From contig NZ_LMQO01000001.1 in assembly GCF_001425385.1 (NCBI RefSeq), positions 1,092,833 to 1,156,832 of the forward strand: a stretch of 64,000 nucleotides of DNA, written 5' to 3'. The DNA comes from Sphingomonas sp. Leaf407. Lineage in GTDB: Bacteria; Pseudomonadota; Alphaproteobacteria; Sphingomonadales; Sphingomonadaceae. Of this stretch, positions 42,335 to 52,074 are shown piece by piece. A program made the translations under genes and the position numbers. A model generated the notes under the pieces. That model was not told the DNA's origin. It ran no database searches and was given only the letters and a program-made list of their open reading frames with translations. Every line of letters begins with the position of its first letter. The stretch's first letter is position 1.

Positions 42335-45300
42335 TATCGATGTTGCGCCCTTTCCTGCTCGCCGCGTCCGCGCTGGCGGCGGTTCCCGCCGCCGCGCAGA
42401 CCGCGAAGCCGACCGCAAATTTCGGTGCTCCGGCCAAGCAGTTCGGTCGCGTATCCTATGACGCGCGCTCGCTGATGATCGATGGCAAGCGGCTGACGAT
42501 CTGGTCGGCCGAGGTCCATGCGTTCCGCCTGCCCTCCCCCGATCTGTGGCGCGACGTGTTGCAGAAGATGAAGGCGAGCGGATTCAACACCGTCGCCTTC
42601 TATTTCGACTGGGGCTTCCACAGCCCGAAGCGTGGGCAGTACGACTTCAACGGCATTCGCGACATCGACCGGCTACTTACCATCGCCGCCGAGGAAGGGC
42701 TGTACGTCATCACTCGCGCCGGGCCGTATGTGAATGCCGAACTGACGCGCGGCGGCTTTCCGGGATGGTTGCAGAACCAGCGCGCCCGCGCGCGGACCGA
42801 CGATCCCGACTATCTCGCCGCCGCCGACGAATGGCTGTCGCAGATCAACCCGATCATCGCCCGCCACCAGATCAACGGCGGCCCAAAGGGTGAAAAGGGC
42901 GGCACCGTCATCCTGCACCAGATCGAGAACGAACTGGCGCTGACCACCCCGGCGCAGGGGCGGTATATGGACCATCTGTACGCCAAGGCGCGCGCCGATG
43001 GCATCACCGTTCCGCTGTTCCACAACGATCAGGGGCGCAACGGATATTGGGTGCCGCGCGGATCGAACGTGGCCAAGACGGTCGAGGGATCGCCCGACCT
43101 GTATGCGTTCGACGGCTATCCCGGCGGCACCTGCACCGTGGGCGGCAAGACGACACGCGGATCGGCCGCGCCCGACTGGGGCTTTTATGGCCCGGGCGGC
43201 GCGCGTGGTGGCGCGTCGGCCAGTCCGAACACGCCCGGCTTCGCTGCCGAGTTCGGCGGCGGCTGGTTCGATTACTGGGGATCGAACGGCGGATACGAGT
43301 GCAACGCGATCCAGCGTGGCAAGCGGTTCCAGCGCGTGTTCTATGGCACCAACCTGGCGAACGGCATCGCGATCCAGAGCTTCTACATGGGGTTCGGCGG
43401 CACGAGCTGGGGCTGGCTACCCGCCCCCGTAGTCTTCACCAGCTATGATTATGGCGCTGCGTTCAGCGAGACGCGCGAAGTGCGCGAGAAGGCCGAGGAG
43501 CTGAAGGCGCTGGCCGGGCTGATCCGGTCGGTGCCCGATCTGGCGGGCATGGTCCCGGCGGGGCCGGTGACGATCTCGTCGCCCAATATCCAGGTCTATC
43601 ATAACAAGTCGCCCGAAACCGATGCGCGTTTCCTGCTGGTGACGCATAATCCGTCCAACAAGGCGAGCGACGACCGGTTCACGATCACCGCCGACCTGCC
43701 CGACGGGCGCTATGCGTTTCCCGAGATGCGGCTAAACGGGTTCGATGCGAAGTGGCTGGTCGCCGGGGTCAATCTCGGCGGGCAGCGGCTGGTGTATGCC
43801 ACGTCGGAATTGCAGAGCCATGTGGCGATCGATGGCGGCGACGTGGCGCTGCTGTACGGGCGGGCACAGGAAACCGGGACGACCGTGCTGCGCTATACAA
43901 GCGCGCCGACCGTGCGGGTGATCGACGGTGACGTGCGGTCGTCGTTCGATGCGGCGAAGGGCGATCTGCGGCTCGACTATATCCATGGCACGCTGGCGCG
44001 GGTCGCGGTGTCGGGCGGCGGACGGCCGCCGCTGACGCTGCTGATCGGCGACGAGGGCGAGGCGGCGAAATTCTGGGAGCATGGCGACGTGCTGGTGCGC
44101 GGGCCGGCGCTGGTGCGATCGGTTAGGGCGACCGGGGCCACGCTGGCGCTGACCGGCGACACGCGCGAGGCGACGCCGCTGGAAGTCTGGGGGCCGAAGC
44201 GCGCGCGGGCGGTGACGTGGAACGGGCAGCGGGTGGCGACGACGGCGGGCACCGCCGGCAGCATCGTCGCGCGCGCGGCGCTGGCAGGTCCGGCGGCGGT
44301 GACGTTGCCGGTGCTGGCCGACTGGCGGATGGCGCCGGGCACACCCGAGGCCGAACCCGGTTTCGACGACGGCACTTGGCAGGCAATCGACAGCCGCGCC
44401 TATGCCAGCATCACCGCGCGGCCCGACGGGCAGCCCAACATGCTGATGGACGCATACGGCTTTCACGAGGGCGACGTATGGTATCGCGGGCGCTTCACCG
44501 GCACCGCCGATGCCGAGCGGCTGCGCATCTATTATGGCGCGGGTGGTTCGGGGCTAGCGCAGGTGTTTCTCGACGGCAAGCTGATCGGGCAGGACGAATT
44601 GCCCGGCGGGCTGCCGCGACCGGTCACGACCGGTGCGGCGACGATCGCGCTGCCGGCGCAGGCGCGGACGCCCGGCGAGCATGTCCTGTCGATCATGGTG
44701 CGCAACAACGGCCATAACTGGGACCTCGACGCCGACGATTTCCACAAGGAAGCCCGCGGGCTGGTATCGGCATCGGTCGAGAAGCAGTCGGGCGCATCGT
44801 TCGCGATCCCGATCGCATGGAAGATCCAGGGGCGACAGGGCGGCGAGGATATCGTCGATCCCGTACGCGGTGTGCCCAACAACGGCGGCCAATATGGCGA
44901 GCGGATGGGCTGGCACCTGCCGGGCTTCGACGATACGCGCTGGGTAAAGGCGACGGTACCGGCGAGTGCCGCGCCGGCGGGGACGAGCTGGTATCGCACG
45001 AGCTTCGACCTGAACGTACCCAAGGGGCAGGATGCGACGATCGGCGTGTCGTTCGGCGATGCGTCGGTTCCGCGTTCGCCGGTCGACTACCGCGTGCTGA
45101 TCTTCGTCAACGGATGGCATATGGGGCAGTTCATCGCCCATGTCGGGCCGCAGCGGACCTTCGTGATCCCCGAGGGCATCCTGAACCATCGCGGGCGCAA
45201 CGTGCTGTCGCTCGTCGTCACGAGCGACGGTCAGCCGGGCAATGCCCTTGAAACGGTCAAGCTAGTGACGATGCGCAACGTGCGCGGCGGATTGCCGGTG

Positions 45301-45336
45301 CGGATGGTTGAGGCGCCTGCGGTATTGGCGAAGTGA
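42331..45336 (+). CDS. GH35 family beta-galactosidase
   Basis: 1001 aa with a signal peptide (FLLAASALAAVPAAAQ). The catalytic TIM barrel begins with LMIDGKRLTIWSAEVHAFRLP and contains HQIENEL (acid/base, about residue 199) and AEFGGGWFDYWG (nucleophile region). Beta domains and two jelly-roll modules follow (about 690-800 and 860-980). It would remove galactose from galactan or arabinogalactan side chains of rhamnogalacturonan-I in the periplasm. Confidence 0.9.
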   Translation: MISMLRPFLLAASALAAVPAAAQTAKPTANFGAPAKQFGRVSYDARSLMIDGKRLTIWSAEVHAFRLPSPDLWRDVLQKMKASGFNTVAFYFDWGFHSPKRGQYDFNGIRDIDRLLTIAAEEGLYVITRAGPYVNAELTRGGFPGWLQNQRARARTDDPDYLAAADEWLSQINPIIARHQINGGPKGEKGGTVILHQIENELALTTPAQGRYMDHLYAKARADGITVPLFHNDQGRNGYWVPRGSNVAKTVEGSPDLYAFDGYPGGTCTVGGKTTRGSAAPDWGFYGPGGARGGASASPNTPGFAAEFGGGWFDYWGSNGGYECNAIQRGKRFQRVFYGTNLANGIAIQSFYMGFGGTSWGWLPAPVVFTSYDYGAAFSETREVREKAEELKALAGLIRSVPDLAGMVPAGPVTISSPNIQVYHNKSPETDARFLLVTHNPSNKASDDRFTITADLPDGRYAFPEMRLNGFDAKWLVAGVNLGGQRLVYATSELQSHVAIDGGDVALLYGRAQETGTTVLRYTSAPTVRVIDGDVRSSFDAAKGDLRLDYIHGTLARVAVSGGGRPPLTLLIGDEGEAAKFWEHGDVLVRGPALVRSVRATGATLALTGDTREATPLEVWGPKRARAVTWNGQRVATTAGTAGSIVARAALAGPAAVTLPVLADWRMAPGTPEAEPGFDDGTWQAIDSRAYASITARPDGQPNMLMDAYGFHEGDVWYRGRFTGTADAERLRIYYGAGGSGLAQVFLDGKLIGQDELPGGLPRPVTTGAATIALPAQARTPGEHVLSIMVRNNGHNWDLDADDFHKEARGLVSASVEKQSGASFAIPIAWKIQGRQGGEDIVDPVRGVPNNGGQYGERMGWHLPGFDDTRWVKATVPASAAPAGTSWYRTSFDLNVPKGQDATIGVSFGDASVPRSPVDYRVLIFVNGWHMGQFIAHVGPQRTFVIPEGILNHRGRNVLSLVVTSDGQPGNALETVKLVTMRNVRGGLPVRMVEAPAVLAK

Positions 45337-45355
45337 TGATGCCTTCGCCCTCCCC

Positions 45356-45462
45356 GTCACCCCGGACTTGTTCCGGGGCCCACTTCACCGCTTGCGCTGG
45401 CGTTCCCGTCTCGGGCGGCACCGCCCGCCGCGCGGTGGACCCCGGAACAAGTCCGGGGTGAC
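45356..45462. repeat. Inverted-repeat element between GH35 and GH105 genes
   Basis: Two 28-nt arms (45356-45383 and 45435-45462) pair with one mismatch around a 51-base centre. The arms contain CCCCGGACTTGTTCCGGGG. It resembles the intergenic palindromic repeats dispersed in sphingomonad and other alphaproteobacterial genomes. It may form a transcript-processing or terminator hairpin within the operon. Confidence 0.75.
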
Positions 45463-45528
45463 GAATCCTGCGGGGTATCTGCTCCGCACCAAAGATCCAC
45501 GAACCAACCTTTTTCTACCGGAGCAATC

Positions 45529-46641
45529 ATGGCCGCGCTGACCCACGACATTCCCCGCCAACAGGTGAACGATGCCATCGTCCTGCTGATGGACAACCTC
45601 GTCAACATCAAGGACGAGACGGGCGAATTCCTCCTCCACCTCGACGACGGACGGATCATCGACACCAAGGGCTGGGCCGGCTGGGAATGGACCCACGGCG
45701 TCGGCCTGTTCGGCATGTGGCGCTATTATGAGCAGACCGGCGACAAGGCCGCGCTGGCGATCATCAAGCAGTGGTTCGAGGATCGCTTCGCCGAAGGCAC
45801 GCCGACCAAGAACATCAACACGGTCGCGCCGTTCATCACGCTTGCCTATCTCTACGAGCATGAGCCCGATCCGCGTTACATCCCCTATCTCGACACCTGG
45901 GCCGAATGGCTGATGGCTCCCGACGGCTTGCCGAAGACCGAAGAGGGCGGGTTCCAGCACATCGTCTACAACGACGAGAACCCGGGCGAGATGTGGGACG
46001 ACACGCTGATGATGAGCGTGTTGCCGCTCGCCAAGATCGGCCTGCTGCTGGGTCGCCCGCACTATGTCGAGGAGGCGAAGCGCCAGTTCCTCGTCCACAT
46101 CAAATATCTGTTCGACAAGAAGACCGGGCTCTGGTTCCACGGCTGGGACTTCAACGGGCGGCACAATTTCGCCGAGGCGCTGTGGGCGCGCGGCAATTGC
46201 TGGGTCACGATTGCAATCCCCGAGATTATCGAGATCCTCGATCTGCCGGTCGGCGATGCGTTCCGCACCTTCCTGATCGATACGCTGGCCGCGCAGGTGA
46301 AGACGTTGGCCGAGACGCAGGACGAGAGCGGGCTGTGGCATACGCTGATCGTCGATCCGACGAGCTATCTGGAAGCATCGGCCGCCGCCGGTTTCGCCTA
46401 TGGCATCCTGAAGGCGGTGCGGAAGGGCTATCTGCCGCGCCATTACGAGGCGGTCGGCATCAAGGCGGTGCGTGGCGTGCTGGCCAATATCGACGACAAG
46501 GGCGAGTTGCGCCAAGTCAGCTTCGGCACGGCGATGGGCGATACCCAGCAGTTCTACAAGGATATTGCGCTGACCTCGATGCCATACGGCCAGAGCCTTG
46601 CCGTCTGCGCGCTGGCCGAATTCCTGCGGACGTACATCTGA
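45529..46641 (+). CDS. Unsaturated rhamnogalacturonyl hydrolase, GH105
   Basis: 370 aa, no signal peptide, so cytoplasmic. Alpha/alpha-barrel features: WEWTHGVGLFGMWRYYEQTG, NEN-PGEMWDDTLMM (catalytic Asp, about residue 157-158) and GLWHTLIVDPTSYLEASAAAGFAYGILKAVRKG. It removes the unsaturated uronic acid that lyases leave on rhamnose, as YteR/YesR do. An AGGAG-like ACCGGAGC precedes the start. TGATG overlap with the GH115 gene. Confidence 0.94.
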   Translation: MAALTHDIPRQQVNDAIVLLMDNLVNIKDETGEFLLHLDDGRIIDTKGWAGWEWTHGVGLFGMWRYYEQTGDKAALAIIKQWFEDRFAEGTPTKNINTVAPFITLAYLYEHEPDPRYIPYLDTWAEWLMAPDGLPKTEEGGFQHIVYNDENPGEMWDDTLMMSVLPLAKIGLLLGRPHYVEEAKRQFLVHIKYLFDKKTGLWFHGWDFNGRHNFAEALWARGNCWVTIAIPEIIEILDLPVGDAFRTFLIDTLAAQVKTLAETQDESGLWHTLIVDPTSYLEASAAAGFAYGILKAVRKGYLPRHYEAVGIKAVRGVLANIDDKGELRQVSFGTAMGDTQQFYKDIALTSMPYGQSLAVCALAEFLRTYI

Positions 46642-49001
46642 TGCGACGGGCGGCGATCATGGTGGTGGCCGGCGTGCTGCTGCCGGTCGCCGCCCCTGCC
46701 CGCGATCTGGTGGGCGAGACGCCGGGCGGCTTCGCGCTGGCCGGGGCGCAGGTCGTAAGCGATCCGGGTGACGCGGCGGTAGTGGGCATCGCCGCCGCCG
46801 ATCTTCGCGGCGACCTCGTCAGCGTGCTGGGTACGCAGCCGGCGGCGGGCGGGCGGCAGATCTGGATCGGGACGTTGGGACACAATGCCGCGATCGACCG
46901 GCTGGCGGCCAAGCGCCGGATCGATACGCGCGGGTTGACCGGCGCGTGGGAGCAGTTCCGCATCGCCACGGTCGACCGGCCGGCACCGGGAGTCGCGCAG
47001 GCGCTGGTGATCGTCGGCAGCGACCGGCGGGGCACGGCGTTCGGCGCCTATCACCTGTCGCGCGCGATCGGGGTCAGCCCGTGGAACTGGTGGGCGGACG
47101 TCACGCCACAGCGGCGCGCGGCGCTGTATGTCGCGAAGGGCACGCATCGCTTCGCCGGGCCGTCGGTCAAATATCGCGGCATCTTCCTCAACGACGAGGA
47201 TTGGGGGCTGCACCCATGGGCTGCGACCAACTTCGAGCCCGAGGCGAAGGGGATCGGCCCCAAAACCTATGGCAAGCTGTTCGGGCTGCTGCTGCGGCTG
47301 AAGGCGAACATGCTGTGGCCGGCGATGCACAAGGTGACGCCGGCGTTCAACGCGAACCCGGCCAATGCCGCGCTGGCCGATCGCTATGCGATCGTCATGG
47401 GGTCGAGCCATGCCGAGCCAATGCTGCGCAACAACGTCGGCGAATGGACCGCGCCGGCGGCGGACTTCGACTATGCGCGCAACCCGGCCGGGGTCGCCGC
47501 CTATTGGCGCGAACGGGTGGCGACCAACGGCGGCTATGAGAGTGCGTGGACGCTGGGGATGCGCGGCATCCATGACAGCGGGATCGTCGGTGCGGCGACG
47601 ATGGCGGAGAAACAGGCGCTGGTGACGCGCATCCTGACCGACCAGCGCGCGATGCTGAACGGGGTGAAGGGGCCGCAGGTGTTCACGCCGTACAAGGAGG
47701 TGCTCGACATCTACCGCGCCGGGTTGAAGGTGCCGGGCGATGTGACGCTGATGTGGCCCGACGACAATTTCGGCTATATCCGCCGCCTGCCCCAGCCGGC
47801 CGAACGCGCGCGGCAAGGTGGGCATGGCATCTATTATCACTTGTCGTATCTGGGCGCGCCGCTCAGCTATCTGTGGCTGTCGACCACCCCGCCCGCGCTG
47901 ATCGGCGAGGAGATGGGGCGGGCCTATGATCTGGGCGCGCGCGAGATGTGGATCGCCAATGTCGGCGACCTGAAACCCGCCGAGCTAGCGACCGACTATT
48001 TCCTGTCGCTCGGCTGGGACATCGGCGTACGGGCGCGTGCCGGCTTCGTGCGCGACTGGGCGGCGGAGATTGTCGCGCCCGGACTGGCCGATGTGATCGC
48101 GGCGGTGATGGACGAGTATCACCGGCTGAACTTCGCGCGGCGGCCCGAGCATCTGCAATGGTGGCTGCCGGGGCAGAAGGCGCGCGCGAGAGCGATGCCG
48201 CCGAACGAGGTGGCGGCAAGGCGGGCGGCGTTCGCCGCGCTGGTGGCGCGGGTCGACGCGATCGAGCTGCAGGTTCCGGCCGAACGGCGCGAGGCGTTCT
48301 TCCAACTGGTGCGCTATCCAGTCGAGGCGGCGGCGATGGCGAACGAGCGGGTGTTCGCCGGCGAAGCGCACGACCGGCTGCGCGACCGCGACCTGCCCGC
48401 CGCGCTGGCCGAGGCAACGCGGGCGCAGGCGGCCGACCGGCGGATCGCGGCGCTGACCGATCGGTACAACAGCGGCAAGTGGCGCGGGTTCATGGCGGTC
48501 GAGCCGGCGGACGGCCAGTGGCGATCCTATCGCACCGTGCCGCCGGTGGTGCCGGCGCTGGGCGGGCCGCTGGTCCCCGCGCCTGCTGTGGCGGCATCGG
48601 GGGATGTAGCCGTCGATCTGTCGACGATGCGGGGCGGCTGGCGGCAGGTTGCCGGGCTGGGACGCGGCGGAACGGTGTTCGCCTCGACGCCGGGCAGGCG
48701 GGTGACGGGAACGGTCCCGGTCGAACTGCCGGCGGGCGAATGGGTGCTTTCGGTCGAGGTGCTGCCAACCTACCCGGATGCCGATGGTGCGCCGCTGGTG
48801 GTCGAGGTCGGGGTCGACGGGCGCGACGAGCGGCTCGTCGTCGCGCGGACGACCGGAGATGCGGCGTGGGCGCAGGCGGTACTCGACAACCGGATCGTGG
48901 TGGCGGTGCCGGGCAGCGTCGGCGGTGGACGACATTCGTTGACGTTGGCGGCGACAGGGGGCGGCGTGCTGGTCGATCGGGTGGTTGCCCGGCGGAGGTA
49001 G
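46641..49001 (+). CDS. GH115 family alpha-glucuronidase
   Basis: 786 aa with a signal peptide (AAIMVVAGVLLPVAAPA). The family core is clear: GSDRRGTAFGAYHLSRAIGVSPWNWWADV, then KYRGIFLNDEDWGLHPWAA, LRLKANMLWPAMHK, VMGSSHAEPMLRNNVGEW, MWPDDNFGYIRRLP and LWIANVGDLKP-like segments. It would remove (4-O-methyl)glucuronic acid from side chains. In a rhamnogalacturonan locus the likely target is arabinogalactan rather than xylan. The C-terminal 200 residues form a beta domain. Confidence 0.9.
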   Translation: MRRAAIMVVAGVLLPVAAPARDLVGETPGGFALAGAQVVSDPGDAAVVGIAAADLRGDLVSVLGTQPAAGGRQIWIGTLGHNAAIDRLAAKRRIDTRGLTGAWEQFRIATVDRPAPGVAQALVIVGSDRRGTAFGAYHLSRAIGVSPWNWWADVTPQRRAALYVAKGTHRFAGPSVKYRGIFLNDEDWGLHPWAATNFEPEAKGIGPKTYGKLFGLLLRLKANMLWPAMHKVTPAFNANPANAALADRYAIVMGSSHAEPMLRNNVGEWTAPAADFDYARNPAGVAAYWRERVATNGGYESAWTLGMRGIHDSGIVGAATMAEKQALVTRILTDQRAMLNGVKGPQVFTPYKEVLDIYRAGLKVPGDVTLMWPDDNFGYIRRLPQPAERARQGGHGIYYHLSYLGAPLSYLWLSTTPPALIGEEMGRAYDLGAREMWIANVGDLKPAELATDYFLSLGWDIGVRARAGFVRDWAAEIVAPGLADVIAAVMDEYHRLNFARRPEHLQWWLPGQKARARAMPPNEVAARRAAFAALVARVDAIELQVPAERREAFFQLVRYPVEAAAMANERVFAGEAHDRLRDRDLPAALAEATRAQAADRRIAALTDRYNSGKWRGFMAVEPADGQWRSYRTVPPVVPALGGPLVPAPAVAASGDVAVDLSTMRGGWRQVAGLGRGGTVFASTPGRRVTGTVPVELPAGEWVLSVEVLPTYPDADGAPLVVEVGVDGRDERLVVARTTGDAAWAQAVLDNRIVVAVPGSVGGGRHSLTLAATGGGVLVDRVVARRR

Positions 49002-49055
49002 CGCGTCGGCGCTTTTCCGGGGAGCGTTGTGGGTGCAACTGCCCACCCCGAACCA

Positions 49056-50384
49056 CTATTTCTTCGCCACCTCGACCGCGTAGATGTGGGTGGCACCTTC
49101 GAAATTGCCGCGGAAGATGACCCATTTCGCGTCGGGGGTGAAGGTCATGTTGGGTTCGAGCCGATAGTCGTGGCGACGCATGTCGACCAGCTTCTCGACC
49201 TCCAGTGTGCCGGGCACGATCAGGCGGTCGGCGTTGGCCGCGTGGATGTCGGCGACGTCGGGAATGGCTTTGGGCGTAAAGAGATATAGATATTTGCCGT
49301 CGGGCGCGTGCGCGACCATTTCGGCGTCCCCACCGTCGCCTGAGAAACGCCGGCCGCCGGGCATCTGGTTGTAATGGACCGACCACTGGTTGCGGTCGAC
49401 CTTGTACCAGCGGCGCTTGCCCGAGGTCAGGTCATAGCCCGCCAGCCAGAACACCTCGCCGCGCGGGGTTTGCAGATCGTACCAGATGCTCTTGCCGTCG
49501 GCGGAGAAGAACTCGTGGCCGGCGATCTCCATGTTCATCGTGCGGGTGTGGATCAGCCTCTTCCCCGATCCGTCGGCGCGGATCGTCCAGATGCGGTCGA
49601 CCTTGTGCCACGGTCCTTCGTGGCAATACATGATCTGCTGCGGGTCGGTCGGCGAGAACTGGATATGGTTCAGCCAGTCGGTCGAGGCGGTGACGACGTG
49701 GCGCTGCCCGGTGCGTAGATCGATGGTGAAGATTTCCATCGGGATGCGCGCCTCCAGCCGTTCGTTCAGCCGGCGTTCCTTGGCCTCGGCGAAGCTGTAG
49801 GGCGTGCCGTCGGCGCGCGTCGCCCGGTAATCGGCCTCACCCGGCCCCACGACGCGGCCGGGGGTGTGGCGGCCGTCCTGCCGCGTGCCGTCGGGGCGCA
49901 GGCCGCCTTCCCCCAGCGCGACCTGCCCCAGCAACAGCGTCTCGTCGGCGTTGATCGAGCCGATCGACCCGCCGGGCACGTCGGCGACCTTGCGCGTCCT
50001 GCCCGTGTCAATATCGACCGCGTGAATGGTCGAGGGGCCGCTGGCGTCGTTGCGAAGCTGCGTGGCGTAATAGGCGGTGCGAGTGCGCCGCCCGGTGAAC
50101 AACAGGGTGATGCCAGGACCGGAGACGAGCGGCTTCATCTCCCATGTCGCGAGATCGATCGTCGCGATCCCGCCGGGGACGCTCACGACCATGCGGTCGC
50201 CCTGCGGCGTATAGCTGTTCTGGTGGAAATACAGGCTGGTGCTGTCGGGCACGCGGCTGATGCGGATCACGCGGTGGCCGGTGGTCGCATCGACCCAATC
50301 GGCCGCTGGCTTCGCCACCGCCGGCACCATCGGCAGCCACGCCATCGCCAGCATCGCCGCGCCGGCGAACAAGGATCGCACCGC
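49056..50384 (-). CDS. Exported oligogalacturonate lyase, PL22
   Basis: 442 aa from ATG 50384, chosen for the GGAGAG five bases upstream. Signal peptide (MAVRSLFAGAAMLAMAWLPMVPAVAKP). Seven-bladed propeller family: STSLYFHQNSYTPQGDRMVV, LNHIQFSPTDPQQIMYCHEGPWHKVDRIW and the metal-binding His/Gln region NQWSVHYNQ. It converts short or unsaturated oligogalacturonates to 5-keto-4-deoxyuronate. Well-studied Ogl enzymes are cytoplasmic, so export is unusual. Divergent from the transporter. Confidence 0.9.
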   Translation of the reverse strand, partial: AVRSLFAGAAMLAMAWLPMVPAVAKPAADWVDATTGHRVIRISRVPDSTSLYFHQNSYTPQGDRMVVSVPGGIATIDLATWEMKPLVSGPGITLLFTGRRTRTAYYATQLRNDASGPSTIHAVDIDTGRTRKVADVPGGSIGSINADETLLLGQVALGEGGLRPDGTRQDGRHTPGRVVGPGEADYRATRADGTPYSFAEAKERRLNERLEARIPMEIFTIDLRTGQRHVVTASTDWLNHIQFSPTDPQQIMYCHEGPWHKVDRIWTIRADGSGKRLIHTRTMNMEIAGHEFFSADGKSIWYDLQTPRGEVFWLAGYDLTSGKRRWYKVDRNQWSVHYNQMPGGRRFSGDGGDAEMVAHAPDGKYLYLFTPKAIPDVADIHAANADRLIVPGTLEVEKLVDMRRHDYRLEPNMTFTPDAKWVIFRGNFEGATHIYAVEVAKK

Positions 50385-50414
50385 CATGTCACTCTCCATT
50401 CGCGCTTGTAGATG

Positions 50415-50430
50415 TTCCACATAGTATGAT
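50415..50430. promoter_or_regulatory. Possible weak operator, site 4
   Basis: TTCCACATAGTATGAT shares CCACAT with sites 1 and 3 but lacks the full TGG half-site. It lies in the divergent region between PL22 and the GPH transporter, where a shared regulator would be expected. Confidence 0.35.
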
Positions 50431-50499
50431 AGCGCTTCACATTATGAGCATGATGACGCCGGATGCGCAAGTCCGGGATGTGCATAGGAGAGTGCGCGC

Positions 50500-52074
50500 G
50501 TGATTTCCGCCCCCCCGGCCAAACGCCCCGTCCGGCTGATAAACTACCTCGCCTATGGATCGAACGACGTGCTTGGCGCGGGATCGATGGCGGTCATCTC
50601 AGGCTGGGTGCTGATATTCTACACCCAGTTCTGCGGCCTCACCGCCGGACAGGCGGCGCTGATCTTCGCGGTCGCGCGCATCCTCGATGCGATCGCGTCG
50701 CCGGTCATCGGCTATGTCTCCGACCATTTCGGCACCACCGCGCTCGGCCGCCGGTTCGGGCGGCGGCGGTTCTTCATCCTCGCGGCGATCCCGCTGCTGC
50801 CCAGCTTCGCGCTGATGTGGCTGCCGGGGATGAGCTTCTGGTATTATCTCGTCAGCTATGTCGGCTTCGAGCTGGTCTATGCGATGGTTATCATCCCGTA
50901 CGAGACGCTCGCGGCGGAAATGTCGACCGATTACAAGACCAAGGCGAAGTTCGCGGGCTTCCGCATCCTGTTCGGGCAGACGGCGGCGATCCTTGCCGGG
51001 TTCCTGCCGCTGTGGCTCATCAATTATCTCGGCCGCGACAGCGCCTCGACCTTCTTCTACATGGGGATCATCTTCGCCGTGCTGTTCATGGCGACGGCGG
51101 CGTTTCTGTATCGCTTCAGTTGGGAGCGGCCGTTGCCCCTCGACGCGCTGCCCAGCGCGCGCAAGGAGGGCGGCATCGGATCGGCGTTCAAGGCGCTGTA
51201 CCGCAACCTGTTCTCGACGATGCGCATCCGCGCATTCCGGCTGCACCTCGGCATGTATCTCGGCGGCTATATCAGCCAGGACATCTTCAACGCGGCCTTC
51301 ACCTTCTTCGTGATCTTCGCGCTGGCCGGAACCACGGCGATGGCATCCGGGCTGCTCGGCACCATGTATATCGTGCAGTTCGTCGCGGTGGTGATCGCGA
51401 TCAACCTCGCGCTGCGCGCCTCGCCCGCCTTCGCCTATCGGCTGGCGGCGGTGACGTTCGGGCTCGGCGTGATCGTGCTGCTGTCGCTGTGGGCGGGCGG
51501 CACCACCGCGACCAGCCCGCTGATCTATCTGGCGATCGGTCTGGCGGGCCTGGGGCGCGGCGCGCTCAACTATATCCCGTGGGCGACGTACAACTACATG
51601 GCCGACGTGGACGAGATCGTGACCGGCCAGCGGCGCGAGGGCAGCTTCGCCGGGGTCATGACCTTCGTACGCAAATTCACGCAGGCGGTGGCGGTGGCGG
51701 GCGTCGGCCTCATCATCCAGGCCGGCGGCTTCGTGTCGGGCGCGCAGGTGCAGACCCCGCAGGCAATTCACACCATTGCCGTCCTGCTGGGTGTGGGAAC
51801 GCTCGGCGTGCTGGTGCTGGGCATTATCGTCTCGCTACGCTTCAGGCTGACGCCGGCGACGCACGGTATCTTGATGGAAGAGATCGAACGGCTGCGCTCG
51901 GGCGATCCGACCCCGCCCGATCCGCTGCACAAGGCAGTGGTCGAGGATCTGTCGGGCTGGCGACACCATCAGCTATGGGGCAAAAATCGGGTCGCCAACC
52001 CGGACTATGTCGAACCGTTCGACCCTGACGTCGACGTGTGGGACGGCGTCGACGTGACGAAGCCGCCGCGATGA
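50500..52074 (+). CDS. GPH-type sugar:cation symporter (MFS)
   Basis: 524 aa from GTG 50500 with AGGAGAG upstream. Twelve hydrophobic segments. The N terminus (INYLAYGSNDVLGAGSMAVISGWVLIFYTQFCGL) and the loop DHFGTTALGRRFGRRRFFIL are typical of the GPH family. A soluble C-terminal extension of about 65 residues follows the last helix. It likely imports rhamnogalacturonan disaccharides or their unsaturated derivatives across the inner membrane. Coupled to the next gene (ATGA). Confidence 0.88.
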   Translation: MISAPPAKRPVRLINYLAYGSNDVLGAGSMAVISGWVLIFYTQFCGLTAGQAALIFAVARILDAIASPVIGYVSDHFGTTALGRRFGRRRFFILAAIPLLPSFALMWLPGMSFWYYLVSYVGFELVYAMVIIPYETLAAEMSTDYKTKAKFAGFRILFGQTAAILAGFLPLWLINYLGRDSASTFFYMGIIFAVLFMATAAFLYRFSWERPLPLDALPSARKEGGIGSAFKALYRNLFSTMRIRAFRLHLGMYLGGYISQDIFNAAFTFFVIFALAGTTAMASGLLGTMYIVQFVAVVIAINLALRASPAFAYRLAAVTFGLGVIVLLSLWAGGTTATSPLIYLAIGLAGLGRGALNYIPWATYNYMADVDEIVTGQRREGSFAGVMTFVRKFTQAVAVAGVGLIIQAGGFVSGAQVQTPQAIHTIAVLLGVGTLGVLVLGIIVSLRFRLTPATHGILMEEIERLRSGDPTPPDPLHKAVVEDLSGWRHHQLWGKNRVANPDYVEPFDPDVDVWDGVDVTKPPR

